Below are positions 1 to 6,667 of a stretch of 9,766 nucleotides of DNA, piece after piece. Source of the DNA: Bacteroidales bacterium (lineage in GTDB: Bacteria; Bacteroidota; Bacteroidia; Bacteroidales; UBA10428). The translations under genes were made by a program, and so were the position numbers. Position 1 is the stretch's first letter. Every line of letters starts with the position of its first letter. Below the pieces are notes generated by a model. That model saw nothing but the letters and a program-made list of their open reading frames with translations. It did no database searches and was not told where the DNA came from. Location: assembly GCA_016926235.1 (NCBI GenBank), contig JAFGOZ010000387.1, positions 1 to 9,766 on the forward strand, in the 5' to 3' direction.

Positions 1-1103
1 GCTACAACAAGTTTATTGTTTGGCAGAATCTGAGGAAAATTAACAGCAGTTGTCTTTTCCTCTAAAATTTTCAATACATCCTGAGTATTGCCAATAAGAT
101 TATCATTGTAAGTTCTGATAAGCGTTGAAGTGCTTTTAAATTTGTCGAGGAAAACATAATTCTGGTTGGTCTCAATAAGAAAAGCCGATCCCAATTCCTG
201 TTTAATTTCCTTTGTATTTTCAGCTACCATTGCATTAATAATCATAAAACCAGGTGCATCAACATTTGGAAATCGAATCATCCTGTCACCTTTTTGAGGC
301 AAAACTGAAGGAGGATACACTCTGGGCTTATCAAATTCAAGTATCAAATAGGGTACTAACCTGTTTTCCCTCAGTGAAAATAAAGTGTCATCGCTGTTAA
401 ATTGTACATTAAAGCTCTTATCTCGCGGCATAAGGGTAGCATATTGGTAACCTGGCTTCTCATTTTCCATGTAAGCTTTTTGTTGTTTTGTATTTAAAAC
501 TCCAGAAATAAATTCACCTGCTGCATTCTGATATATTACAGCGTAATGGGTTGAATCAGATTTTAGCGGATCACTTGGAGTACCTATAATAATCCCGTTC
601 TTATCAACGACAACAGAACCCCATCTGCCGGGGATACACTTTTTAACCGGCTCCATGAATTGTTCATTAACAATGTCATACACCAGGATATTATCATTAT
701 GTTGAAAATCATTGATATAAAGAAGGTTATTTTCAGCAATAAAATATTGTGGGCTAAAAGTTGAAACCTCCTGAGGTCCTTTGCCAACGTTAATGATCTT
801 TTTAATAAACTTACCTTCGGGTGAAAACTTGTAAACACCCTTGGTTGTGTATGCAAGGATGTACTGGTCACCGACATAAAATTCACTTCTTCCCAACAAC
901 GATTCATCTGTGGTTTCAAGAGGTATCAGTTTGAATTTATCAGCCAGATCGGTGAGCTTGAGGTCAATATACTCTTTTGTTTGATCAATATTAAAAGTAT
1001 AAACCTTATCTGCATCGCCGTCAGATGCCTTTTTTTTAGCGCTTTTACAAGCAACCAGACCCAGGGCCATAGAAGCAATAACAACAATACTTCCAGCTTT
1101 CAT
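1..1103 (-). CDS. 6-bladed beta-propeller lipoprotein, 3' end missing (runs off left edge)
   Basis: An open frame runs from an ATG at 1101-1103 to the window edge without a stop: 367 full codons, with the C-terminus outside. The N-terminus is a lipoprotein signal with a hydrophobic core and lipobox LVAC (Cys19), so the mature protein should be lipidated and sit in the envelope. After a short Lys/Asp-rich linker comes the family's first-blade pattern (FKLIPLETTDESLLG, about residues 57-71), then the loop motif GKGPQEV at about 107-113, the variant of GKGPGEY that marks Bacteroidota 6-bladed beta-propeller proteins. Such proteins are thought to bind a ligand or partner; no enzymatic residues are recognised. 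It lies downstream of the tolC-like gene, about 200 bases away across a repeat-rich spacer, so co-transcription is doubtful. Family is fairly certain, ligand unknown. Confidence 0.85.
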   Translation of the reverse strand, partial: MKAGSIVVIASMALGLVACKSAKKKASDGDADKVYTFNIDQTKEYIDLKLTDLADKFKLIPLETTDESLLGRSEFYVGDQYILAYTTKGVYKFSPEGKFIKKIINVGKGPQEVSTFSPQYFIAENNLLYINDFQHNDNILVYDIVNEQFMEPVKKCIPGRWGSVVVDKNGIIIGTPSDPLKSDSTHYAVIYQNAAGEFISGVLNTKQQKAYMENEKPGYQYATLMPRDKSFNVQFNSDDTLFSLRENRLVPYLILEFDKPRVYPPSVLPQKGDRMIRFPNVDAPGFMIINAMVAENTKEIKQELGSAFLIETNQNYVFLDKFKSTSTLIRTYNDNLIGNTQDVLKILEEKTTAVNFPQILPNNKLVV

Positions 1104-1150
1104 TAATCTTGTATTTAGTTTAGCTCTTTTTCACCTTTTCACTATTATGA

Positions 1151-1300
1151 ACCTTATCAAACTTCTACTTCAAACTTCTTCTTCAAACCCTATCAAACCT
1201 TATCAAACTCTATCAAACAAACAAACACCGAACAAGGAACACCGAACACCGAAGTTTTTAAAACCATCACCTAGCACCCAGCCCCCAGCCCCCATTCTCT
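1151..1300. repeat. Low-complexity microrepeat spacer (TCAAAC array, then CACCGAAC and CAGCCCC units)
   Basis: TCAAAC starts at 1157, 1170, 1183, 1193, 1203 and 1213, with spacings of 13, 13, 10, 10 and 10 bases; the last units read TATCAAACCT, TATCAAACTC and TATCAAACAA. A stretch with repeated ACCGAAC (about 1225-1255) and then a C-rich stretch with repeated CAGCCCC (about 1275-1293) follow. A reading frame crosses it on the plus strand but its composition is that of the repeat, not of a protein. On the tolC sense strand the C-rich part becomes a G-rich 3' trailer directly after the stop codon. Confidence 0.7.
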
Positions 1301-1302
1301 CA

Positions 1303-2778
1303 CTAAAACCCAACCTTCTCATCAAACTCCTTCACCAGCGCCTGATCCTTCTCAAAATCGTACAGCGTCAACTGCCTGATGGTATAGTAATACTTCCAGT
1401 ATAGCCGAAGTGCTTCAATGTAATTGAGGTTGGCCTTGTCCTGTCGTTCCAGTGCCAGCGAAAGGCTGTTCACATCCGACTTGCCGATCATAAACCGCTG
1501 TTTTGTGATCTCATAGGCCTGCCGGGCGGCTTCACTCGTTTCGGCAGCTGTTTTCACCACATCTTGTTGCATATTGAAATCGCTTACCGCCAGCATAACC
1601 GACTGCCGGAAGTCGGTTTCGGCCTGTTCGGCCGACAGCTTCATGGCCTCATAATTGTTTTTTGCCATGTTATACTGACCTTTCCGTTCGCCCCAGTCTA
1701 CAATGGGTATCGACACCCCTATGGCCGCATTTTGCTGGTTGAGCGGATCGCGGTATGAATCCAGAAGATTTGCACTCTGCTGATTCAGCCCGTAGCTGGC
1801 TGTCAGCGAAGCATCCATTAGTCCATTCCGGCGGGTTTGTTCCACATTGCTTTCCGATTCAAGTACCTGTTGCCGGTTGTTAAGCAAACCGGGATTGTTT
1901 TCCTGTGCCTGAAGCAGTGCCTTATCAAAAGAAACCTGGAATTCCGGTAGATTATCGGGCAGTGTTAAGGTCACTTCCTGCCCGGTGTTCAATTTGAGAA
2001 ATGAATAAAAGGCAAACCGGGCCGACTGCAGTTGTTTATTGGCCGAGGCAAGGTCATTCCGGGCTGTGAGTGCAGCCACTTTCAAGGTCAGCAATTCGGC
2101 CTGTGAAAGGGTGGCAATTTCAAAGCGCTTTTGGCCGATACCATACAGCGTATCAGCATTGGCCAGATTAACACTGGCCATGTTCAACTCGATTTGTGCG
2201 GCCAGCAGGTTAAAAAAGTAAGTAACCGTTTGGATTGAGATGGCTTCGGCCGACTGAATATAGTTTTTGCGTGCGATGTCGTACTTGAGAGGTTCAATTT
2301 TACGTTGCCATTTGAACCTGTTGTATCCCAGGATGGGCTGTGACAGGCCTATTCTCAGGGGAACCGACGAAAACTGCGTATAGTCGTTATCGCCGAAATT
2401 TTGCAGGCGACCTATCTCTGTGTCGACGTACAGCTTGCCGCCCGTAAAGGGGATATTCTGGCTCAGGCTGGCATTCGCATATGAATAGAGATTTTGCTGT
2501 TCACGGTATTCGTCAATATCGAGTTCCGAATTATACCGTTGAACGAACGAGCGATTATAGCTCAGCGGCGTGGTGTTCAGTGTAAGCGAGGGTTTCTTTT
2601 GCGCCAGGTAAGACCGGTAATCCCAGTAACTGGCCAGGTAAAGATTACGGTAACGGAAAGCTGTGAGAGAACTGTCGTTGGCGATACGAATGGCCTCGGA
2701 CAAGGAGAGCGAAGGCTGCCCCGAAACGCGTAAAGACAGTAGCAGTAACGTAGCAACTAAGCACTTAACAGGGTTCAT
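1303..2778 (-). CDS. TolC-family outer-membrane efflux protein
   Basis: This 491-residue protein fits the outer-membrane efflux protein (OEP/TolC) family, which forms trimeric channels with a periplasmic alpha-helical barrel. The N-terminus is a signal peptide (hydrophobic core at about 7-16, likely cut at VSG-Q, residues 20/21). The body is two similar halves of long, Gln/Ala/Asn-rich helices; typical segments are SLSEAIRIANDSS near the mature start and ITKQRFMIGKSDVNSLSLAL near the C-terminus (a 'KRF..G..sv..ll.A' type signature). No lipobox is visible. Length is normal for the family. The ATG at 2776-2778 gives a complete signal peptide. No membrane-fusion protein, RND pump or ABC exporter is in the window, so substrate and partner are unknown. 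The GC content, near half, is well above that of neighbouring genes. It is bracketed by TCAAAC-type repeat spacers. Confidence 0.92.
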   Translation of the reverse strand: MNPVKCLVATLLLLSLRVSGQPSLSLSEAIRIANDSSLTAFRYRNLYLASYWDYRSYLAQKKPSLTLNTTPLSYNRSFVQRYNSELDIDEYREQQNLYSYANASLSQNIPFTGGKLYVDTEIGRLQNFGDNDYTQFSSVPLRIGLSQPILGYNRFKWQRKIEPLKYDIARKNYIQSAEAISIQTVTYFFNLLAAQIELNMASVNLANADTLYGIGQKRFEIATLSQAELLTLKVAALTARNDLASANKQLQSARFAFYSFLKLNTGQEVTLTLPDNLPEFQVSFDKALLQAQENNPGLLNNRQQVLESESNVEQTRRNGLMDASLTASYGLNQQSANLLDSYRDPLNQQNAAIGVSIPIVDWGERKGQYNMAKNNYEAMKLSAEQAETDFRQSVMLAVSDFNMQQDVVKTAAETSEAARQAYEITKQRFMIGKSDVNSLSLALERQDKANLNYIEALRLYWKYYYTIRQLTLYDFEKDQALVKEFDEKVGF

Positions 2779-2987
2779 AGAGTGAGTATATATGATGCAA
2801 TTTTTGGTTAATCACCCCCTTAAATCAAACTTTGCTACAACCGTCATCATTAACCGTGATAAATATAGTAAAAAAAGTTTAAAAAGTTCCATTACATTTG
2901 AAGGTTTGAAGCATCGTGTTTGAGGCTTCGCGTTTTAAGAAGAAGTTTGAAGCTACACGTTTAAACATTCAAACTTTCAAACTTTTC
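2779..2987. repeat. Intergenic spacer with degenerate TTTGAAGC repeats and a TTTGAA/TTCAAA inverted repeat
   Basis: Between the tolC-like start and the signal peptidase stop, the right half (about 2900-2987) contains GTTTGAAGC, GTTTGAGGC and GTTTGAAGC as spaced copies. AAGTTTGAA (2943-2951) is then matched by inverted TTCAAACTT at 2968-2976 and again at 2976-2984. It could form a hairpin downstream of the peptidase gene, but no U-tract makes it a classical terminator. The unit is the same as in the spacer on the other side of the tolC-like gene. The left half (2779-2890) is AT-rich, presumably holds the tolC promoter, and shows no convincing TTTG/TAnnTTTG pair. Confidence 0.5.
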
Positions 2988-3875
2988 TTACTCAATCCTC
3001 TTCAAAAACCTATCCCACCTAAACTTCCTAAACCACTTCGCATCCGGGTCCCATGAAAAAAGTACAAACACTGCCTTGCCAACGATACTCTTCTCCGGAA
3101 CAAATCCCCAATAGCGCGAATCTTTAGAACCATAGAAGTTATCACCAAGCATAAAATAGTAGTTCTCTTTAAAAGTGTATTCAGAAGTATATTTGCCTTT
3201 AAGAAAAACCGAATCATTCCTAATTTCAATTGCGTTACCTTCGAATAATAGCATTCCTTTATAATGGTTTGCACTCACAGAAGTGAGTTTTATTGTTTTG
3301 GACTTACCGGGCACCCATAAGGGACCATAATGATCAATTGTCCAACTCAGCATGCCATCATATGGAAACAGCAAAGGTTTTTCTTCGTTGTCATAACTTT
3401 TTTCCTTAATTATTTTCAATTCTTCATTCTTCGTTTTTACATTTCTCCGATTTTTTTTCATACCTTCATTTTCTTCTTTTCTTCTTTTAATAATAACGAC
3501 TGTATCATTAGCAATTGCAAAGCATCTTTTCACAATATAATCGCTGTAAAAATCAGAATTACCATCAGTTAATGAAGGATAATCAGGCCAATTAAATATA
3601 ATTACATCACCTTTCTTTGGCTTACTTATACCTTTGTACCACTGATATTCCAGCTTTCTTTCTTTCATTAGTTTATGGAATTTAACAGTCCGTGGGCCAT
3701 AACATAGCTTACTTACCATAATGATATCACCATGTTCAAGACAAGGGGTCATAGAACAGGAAGAAATGTAAACTAAATCAAAAATAAAGAGTCTGAAAAA
3801 AATAATGAGCAATAGAAGAAAAGAAAAAGCAAGAAATGAAAAGATCCATGATTTGAATGTTCTTAATGAGTTCAT
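2988..3875 (-). CDS. Type I signal peptidase (S26 family), divergent short form
   Basis: A 295-residue membrane serine protease of the LepB/S26A type, which removes signal peptides on the outer face of the inner membrane. One N-terminal transmembrane helix (about 11-36) is followed by the catalytic Ser box CSMTPCLEHGD (Ser41), the hydrophobic strand GDVIIFNWP (about 89-97), the Lys box VKRCFAIANDTV (general base Lys116) and the C-terminal box GDNFYGSKDSRYWG (about 244-257). All catalytic elements are present. Two things are odd: the usual G-x-PGD after the Lys box is AIAND, and a charged Lys/Glu/Asn-rich insertion of about 35 residues (about 130-165) follows it. This suggests a specialised paralogue rather than the housekeeping enzyme. 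It reads in the same direction as the thioredoxin-like gene but is separated from it by about 370 bases holding a plus-strand remnant. Confidence 0.9.
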   Translation of the reverse strand: MNSLRTFKSWIFSFLAFSFLLLLIIFFRLFIFDLVYISSCSMTPCLEHGDIIMVSKLCYGPRTVKFHKLMKERKLEYQWYKGISKPKKGDVIIFNWPDYPSLTDGNSDFYSDYIVKRCFAIANDTVVIIKRRKEENEGMKKNRRNVKTKNEELKIIKEKSYDNEEKPLLFPYDGMLSWTIDHYGPLWVPGKSKTIKLTSVSANHYKGMLLFEGNAIEIRNDSVFLKGKYTSEYTFKENYYFMLGDNFYGSKDSRYWGFVPEKSIVGKAVFVLFSWDPDAKWFRKFRWDRFLKRIE

Positions 3876-3917
3876 CTAATAAGTCATTTATATTGAAAAA
3901 GACCTTTGGTTTAAACT

Positions 3918-4133
3918 TCAGTTATCCCAATTGATTGGTGGTTTACTGAATATGATAAAATTCCCAAGGAATGGTTAAAAGATGTGTATACAAGGATAAC
4001 CGTTTATAATCGTGATTACAGAATTGATCTAGTAGATTGTTTAAAGAACCTGTATGGTACTCGGAAGATTCAAAAATACTCCAATAAAAATCCAATTAGA
4101 TTACGAAATCTATGGAATCCGCTGATTTTTTAA
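3918..4133 (+). pseudogene. Possible coding remnant on the plus strand, family unknown
   Basis: A stop-to-stop frame on the plus strand ends with TAA at 4131-4133 and encodes about 70 residues with protein-like composition, rich in Trp, Tyr, Arg and Asp: it starts IDWWFTEYDKIPKEWLKDVY (from 3930) and ends RLRNLWNPLIF. There is no plausible start codon in front of the conserved-looking part, and a stop lies just upstream. I read it as the C-terminal scrap of a gene on the opposite strand whose 5' part was lost. I do not recognise the family. It could also be a chance open frame. The true promoter of the signal peptidase gene must lie in or near this stretch. Confidence 0.35.
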
Positions 4134-4246
4134 CACCTCAAAGTTCTTACATAGTTCAAGTTAAAAGATTGCTCTTGTTAAGTTTAATATTAAAATGTTT
4201 GACACTAAAAATTTACTTCTAATTAATTCATCCTCAAGACTTCTAT
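4134..4246. other. AT-rich spacer without a recognisable gene
   Basis: With the remnant at 3918-4133 this makes a gap of about 370 bases between the signal peptidase start and the thioredoxin-like stop. I see no strong hairpin with a T-run that would serve as a terminator of the propeller/thioredoxin operon. Confidence 0.4.
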
Positions 4247-4864
4247 TCAATTGAAATAGTTGTTAAAAACGATTTCAAAATATTTAATATTATTTTCTTC
4301 AAATTTATCAGGCACAAATACAGATCTTAAGGATTGATCATTACCAATAATAAAGTAAAATGGATCAGAAATTTGCAAATTATTAGTTAATAAGTCTTCA
4401 GTTACATTGAAACAATGAATCTTGTCATATCCAACAAATTTCATAGCGTGTGCTTTGAATTTTCTAAAATCATCGAAATTTGAGATAATATAAAAGCTTA
4501 CTTCTTTATGTCTTTTAGAAAGATTCATGATTCGTTTTAATTCATTCTCAATATATTCTGCGTTACAATTAAAACAAGAAACATAGTTGAACGAGAATGA
4601 TATAGCTGATGTTAATCTTAATTCATTTATTATTATACTATCTCCATTAATATCTGTTAAAAAAGCATTAGGTTTGAGTTTACAGGTTCCAATTTCAATT
4701 TCAATAAATTCCTTATTTTGGACTTTTTGCAAGTAAACATTATCAATTTCCTTTTTGTAATTGTATGATTGTTCCAAGATTTTTGCTGAACGGAGGCTCA
4801 ATGCTGAAACTAAGACTGATATTGAGAGTAAAGACAATAATAATATATGCTTAATAGTTTTCAT
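4247..4864 (-). CDS. Thioredoxin-fold (TlpA/AhpC-TSA-like) exported protein with CFNC motif
   Basis: The 205-residue protein begins with a signal peptide or membrane anchor (MKTIKHILLLSLLSISVLVS). I chose the ATG at 4862-4864, preceded by GAAGAA, over a TTG eight codons upstream because it puts the charged start directly before the hydrophobic core. The central part has a thioredoxin-like layout: a beta strand (ISFSFNYVS), the redox pair Cys97-Phe-Asn-Cys100 at the start of a helix (NAEYIENELKRIM), a strand VSFYIIS, and a DPFYFII strand (Pro168) in the place of the cis-Pro loop. The usual Trp before CxxC is replaced by Ser. Such proteins sit beside 6-bladed propeller genes in Bacteroidota and are presumed periplasmic thiol-disulfide proteins; reduction versus oxidation cannot be told. 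Thirty-six bases separate it from the propeller stop, so one operon is likely. Confidence 0.75.
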   Translation of the reverse strand: MKTIKHILLLSLLSISVLVSALSLRSAKILEQSYNYKKEIDNVYLQKVQNKEFIEIEIGTCKLKPNAFLTDINGDSIIINELRLTSAISFSFNYVSCFNCNAEYIENELKRIMNLSKRHKEVSFYIISNFDDFRKFKAHAMKFVGYDKIHCFNVTEDLLTNNLQISDPFYFIIGNDQSLRSVFVPDKFEENNIKYFEIVFNNYFN

Positions 4865-4900
4865 TTCTTCATAGTTAAAACTTAACAAGTCTAATTCATA

Positions 4901-6064
4901 CTATGGATTTTTAATTTTCATGAAAATTAAAATAGGATTATCAGTCTCATTCCAGCCAATAAATTTTTCGCTATTTATCGTATTTTTTATAGCACTGTTT
5001 GGCATTCTTTCTGGATAAACAGCGTAAACGAGAGTATCACTATATGCAGCAATTGGTATTGTGAGTGGTACTCCGTCAATGTCATTTATTACACTATCAA
5101 TTGAGACCATAGCAAGAGTCTTTCGAAAAAATAATCCCAAATATCTTTTGCTAAAGATAGGTTTATTAAATCCATATGTGAAACACAATAATGAATCTGA
5201 AATACTGAGAATTTCATGTCCAAAAGCATATTTCCCAGGGCTATTAATAAGTTTGAGAGCTTTATCAAACTTAAGATTTCTCATATTCGTTGGTAGAGAA
5301 TATTTACCATAATTAAATAGCATCATCGGCTCAGGATTAAGATTCGTCCTATTAAGTTTGTATACTGTGTCTATGAACAATTTTGCAAGGTATAGATCAT
5401 CTCTGTCCCAAACAAATACTTTTGTTAGATCTATTGAACCACCATTGACCTTAATAGATGGATCATAATTGAAATGTTTGGAAATTATTTCGTTGTTATT
5501 TTTTATCAATAACACATCATAATTAATTTCATTACCATTTACAAAATTTGGCAGTTTTCGTGTTTGTAAAGCATAACAGTTGTCTGATAATTTTTCCATG
5601 AATATGAACATATATGGCATTTCTCTCTCATATTTAAATTTCCCAGTTAAGTTAAATACCTGCATTTTCTTTTGATTAATGTCATATATCTCCAATTCTT
5701 CTTTTTTACAGTCAATAATGAAATCTCCAATCAATGCATATTGTCCTGGGCCTTTACCAATAGAACCGATATTAAACAAGTACTTTCCTTGATCATTAAA
5801 TACCAGTATCTTGTTTCCTCCCTTATCAAGAATGTAAAGACTTTTATTAACTCGAATCATTTTATCAATTGATACTATATAGCTGTTAGTATCAGTTTCT
5901 AATCTCAGATATTTGATACTTTTGCAAAAATCACTAAGATTAATATTCGAAATTTCATCTGGATTAACATATATTTTCTCAAGTTCATTAATTTTAGATT
6001 TTTCATTCTGTGCGCAACTTGCCATTATTAGGGCACAGATAGCAATAAATACAATATATTTCAT
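4901..6064 (-). CDS. 6-bladed beta-propeller lipoprotein (complete)
   Basis: A complete 387-residue member of the Bacteroidota 6-bladed beta-propeller family. The signal peptide ends in lipobox MASC (Cys17), giving an envelope lipoprotein. The family pattern follows: 'FCKSIKYLRLETDTNSYI' (about 46-63) for the first blade, 'KILVFNDQGKYLFNIGSIG' then GKGPGQY (103-109), and near the C-terminus INDIDGVPLTIP and TDNPILIFMKIK, a typical family ending. No catalytic residues are recognised; a binding or sensing role is inferred from the fold. It shares the NDIDG and DNPI(L/V) positions with the truncated copy at 7923-8810, so the two are paralogues. The start at ATG 6062-6064 is supported by the signal peptide. 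A 22-base palindrome lies 18-39 bases upstream of the start. It probably heads an operon with the thioredoxin-like gene. Confidence 0.9.
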   Translation of the reverse strand: MKYIVFIAICALIMASCAQNEKSKINELEKIYVNPDEISNINLSDFCKSIKYLRLETDTNSYIVSIDKMIRVNKSLYILDKGGNKILVFNDQGKYLFNIGSIGKGPGQYALIGDFIIDCKKEELEIYDINQKKMQVFNLTGKFKYEREMPYMFIFMEKLSDNCYALQTRKLPNFVNGNEINYDVLLIKNNNEIISKHFNYDPSIKVNGGSIDLTKVFVWDRDDLYLAKLFIDTVYKLNRTNLNPEPMMLFNYGKYSLPTNMRNLKFDKALKLINSPGKYAFGHEILSISDSLLCFTYGFNKPIFSKRYLGLFFRKTLAMVSIDSVINDIDGVPLTIPIAAYSDTLVYAVYPERMPNSAIKNTINSEKFIGWNETDNPILIFMKIKNP

Positions 6065-6081
6065 AGAAATAAGTTTTAAAA

Positions 6082-6103
6082 TTTTACCTTATTTAAGGTA
6101 AAA
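6082..6103. promoter_or_regulatory. 22-base palindrome in front of the propeller lipoprotein gene
   Basis: TTTTACCTTA (6082-6091) and TAAGGTAAAA (6094-6103) are perfect 10-base inverted arms separated by TT, placed 18-39 bases before the start codon at 6064. It could be a dimeric repressor operator or an RNA hairpin just above the ribosome binding region. The core TACCTTA recurs at 6771-6777 and 6798-6804, in front of the peptide gene. Confidence 0.5.
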
Positions 6104-6243
6104 GAACCCATACGTGTTTTTAAAAATTCTTAATAATCTAAAAGTTTACTCTCAATCTTTTAACAAACTGTGAATACAGGGTTAAATATATTTGTATTTA
6201 TAGACTATTTTCAAGATGCGAGTCAACGACAATTTATTTTCAT

Positions 6244-6277
6244 TAACCTTCCAAAAGGTTAACCTTTTGGAAGGTTA
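6244..6277. repeat. 34-base perfect palindrome between peptide and propeller genes
   Basis: TAACCTTCCAAAAGGTT (6244-6260) is followed directly by its exact reverse complement (6261-6277), with no spacer. In the transcription direction it lies about 97 bases after the peptide stop. As RNA it would fold into a long hairpin that could stabilise the peptide mRNA or terminate part of the transcripts. A run of U after it is absent on both strands, so a simple intrinsic terminator is not well supported. Each arm also contains a smaller AACCTT/AAGGTT palindrome, so a protein-binding site is another reading. Confidence 0.65.
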
Positions 6278-6373
6278 CATAACAGCATCGTTCTACTAAT
6301 AAGGTGATGATAGGGGTACGTACAAAGAATAAACACAATAAAACTTGAGTGAACGAAGATTTCACTTAACAAT

Positions 6374-6667
6374 TTACCTCGTATAAACGTAAATACAAGC
6401 AGCTCCAGTATAATTACAACATGCATAATATCCATCACTACAAGTTACCCCATAGGAAACAGGTCCAGCAGTGAAAGAACAAGAAGTTGAGCCCGGCCCT
6501 CCAGTAATACAAGTAGGACTACTAGACTCTCCTGAAGCAATAGCTAAGGTTGCTAAGTCCTTAATTGATAAATTATTGTTATCTAATTGCGCTGCAATAG
6601 ACCGAAAATCTATAAATAATGTTGTTAACATGATAACAACACCTAATCCAACTATTAATTTTTTCAT
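6374..6667 (-). CDS. Small secreted Cys-rich peptide, NVEALA-like
   Basis: A 97-residue precursor. The N-terminus (MKK, hydrophobic core to about residue 20, AxA-type end SIAA-Q at 26/27) is a signal peptide. Then come an acidic/Asn stretch, the segment LSIKDLATLAIASGES (about 33-48) that resembles the LALANVEALA-x-GE region of Bacteroidales NVEALA proteins, and a Gly/Ser/Thr-rich tail with six cysteines (53, 63, 76, 83, 84, 91), including the YYACC motif typical of that group. The even number of cysteines suggests up to three disulfides. The ATG at 6665-6667 is the only start giving a complete signal. The peptide stands alone in a 414-base plus 309-base AT-rich setting, upstream of the propeller and thioredoxin-like genes. 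Family assignment is from remembered patterns and its exact NVEALA motif is not conserved; function is unknown. Confidence 0.72.
   Translation of the reverse strand: MKKLIVGLGVVIMLTTLFIDFRSIAAQLDNNNLSIKDLATLAIASGESSSPTCITGGPGSTSCSFTAGPVSYGVTCSDGYYACCNYTGAACIYVYTR

Noticed and set aside
584..919. Minus-strand open frame of 111 codons within the left propeller gene
   Set aside because: It lies in another frame inside the longer lipoprotein frame, which has a clear signal peptide and family motifs.
1151..1220. CRISPR array
   Set aside because: Units are only about 10-13 bases apart with no spacers of constant length and no cas genes.
1147..1404. Plus-strand open frame of 85 codons over the repeat spacer
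   Set aside because: Its sequence is the translation of the TCAAAC and C-rich repeats and the antisense of the tolC end; no protein character.
1303..3875. A type I secretion or bacteriocin export unit made of TolC and signal peptidase
   Set aside because: No ABC transporter or membrane-fusion protein is present, and the TolC-like gene differs strongly in GC and is set apart by repeats.
4865..4888. Upstream TTG start for the thioredoxin-like gene
   Set aside because: It would add eight residues before a standard signal peptide; the ATG at 4864 is better placed.
6130..6165. Possible minus-strand promoter for the propeller gene (TTTG near 6166 with TAAACTTTT)
   Set aside because: The spacing of 15 bases is too short and the -7 box does not match TAnnTTTG.
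6187..6194. TATATTTG, a perfect -7 match on the plus strand
   Set aside because: No TTTG-like -33 element at the right distance, and it would read against all genes here.
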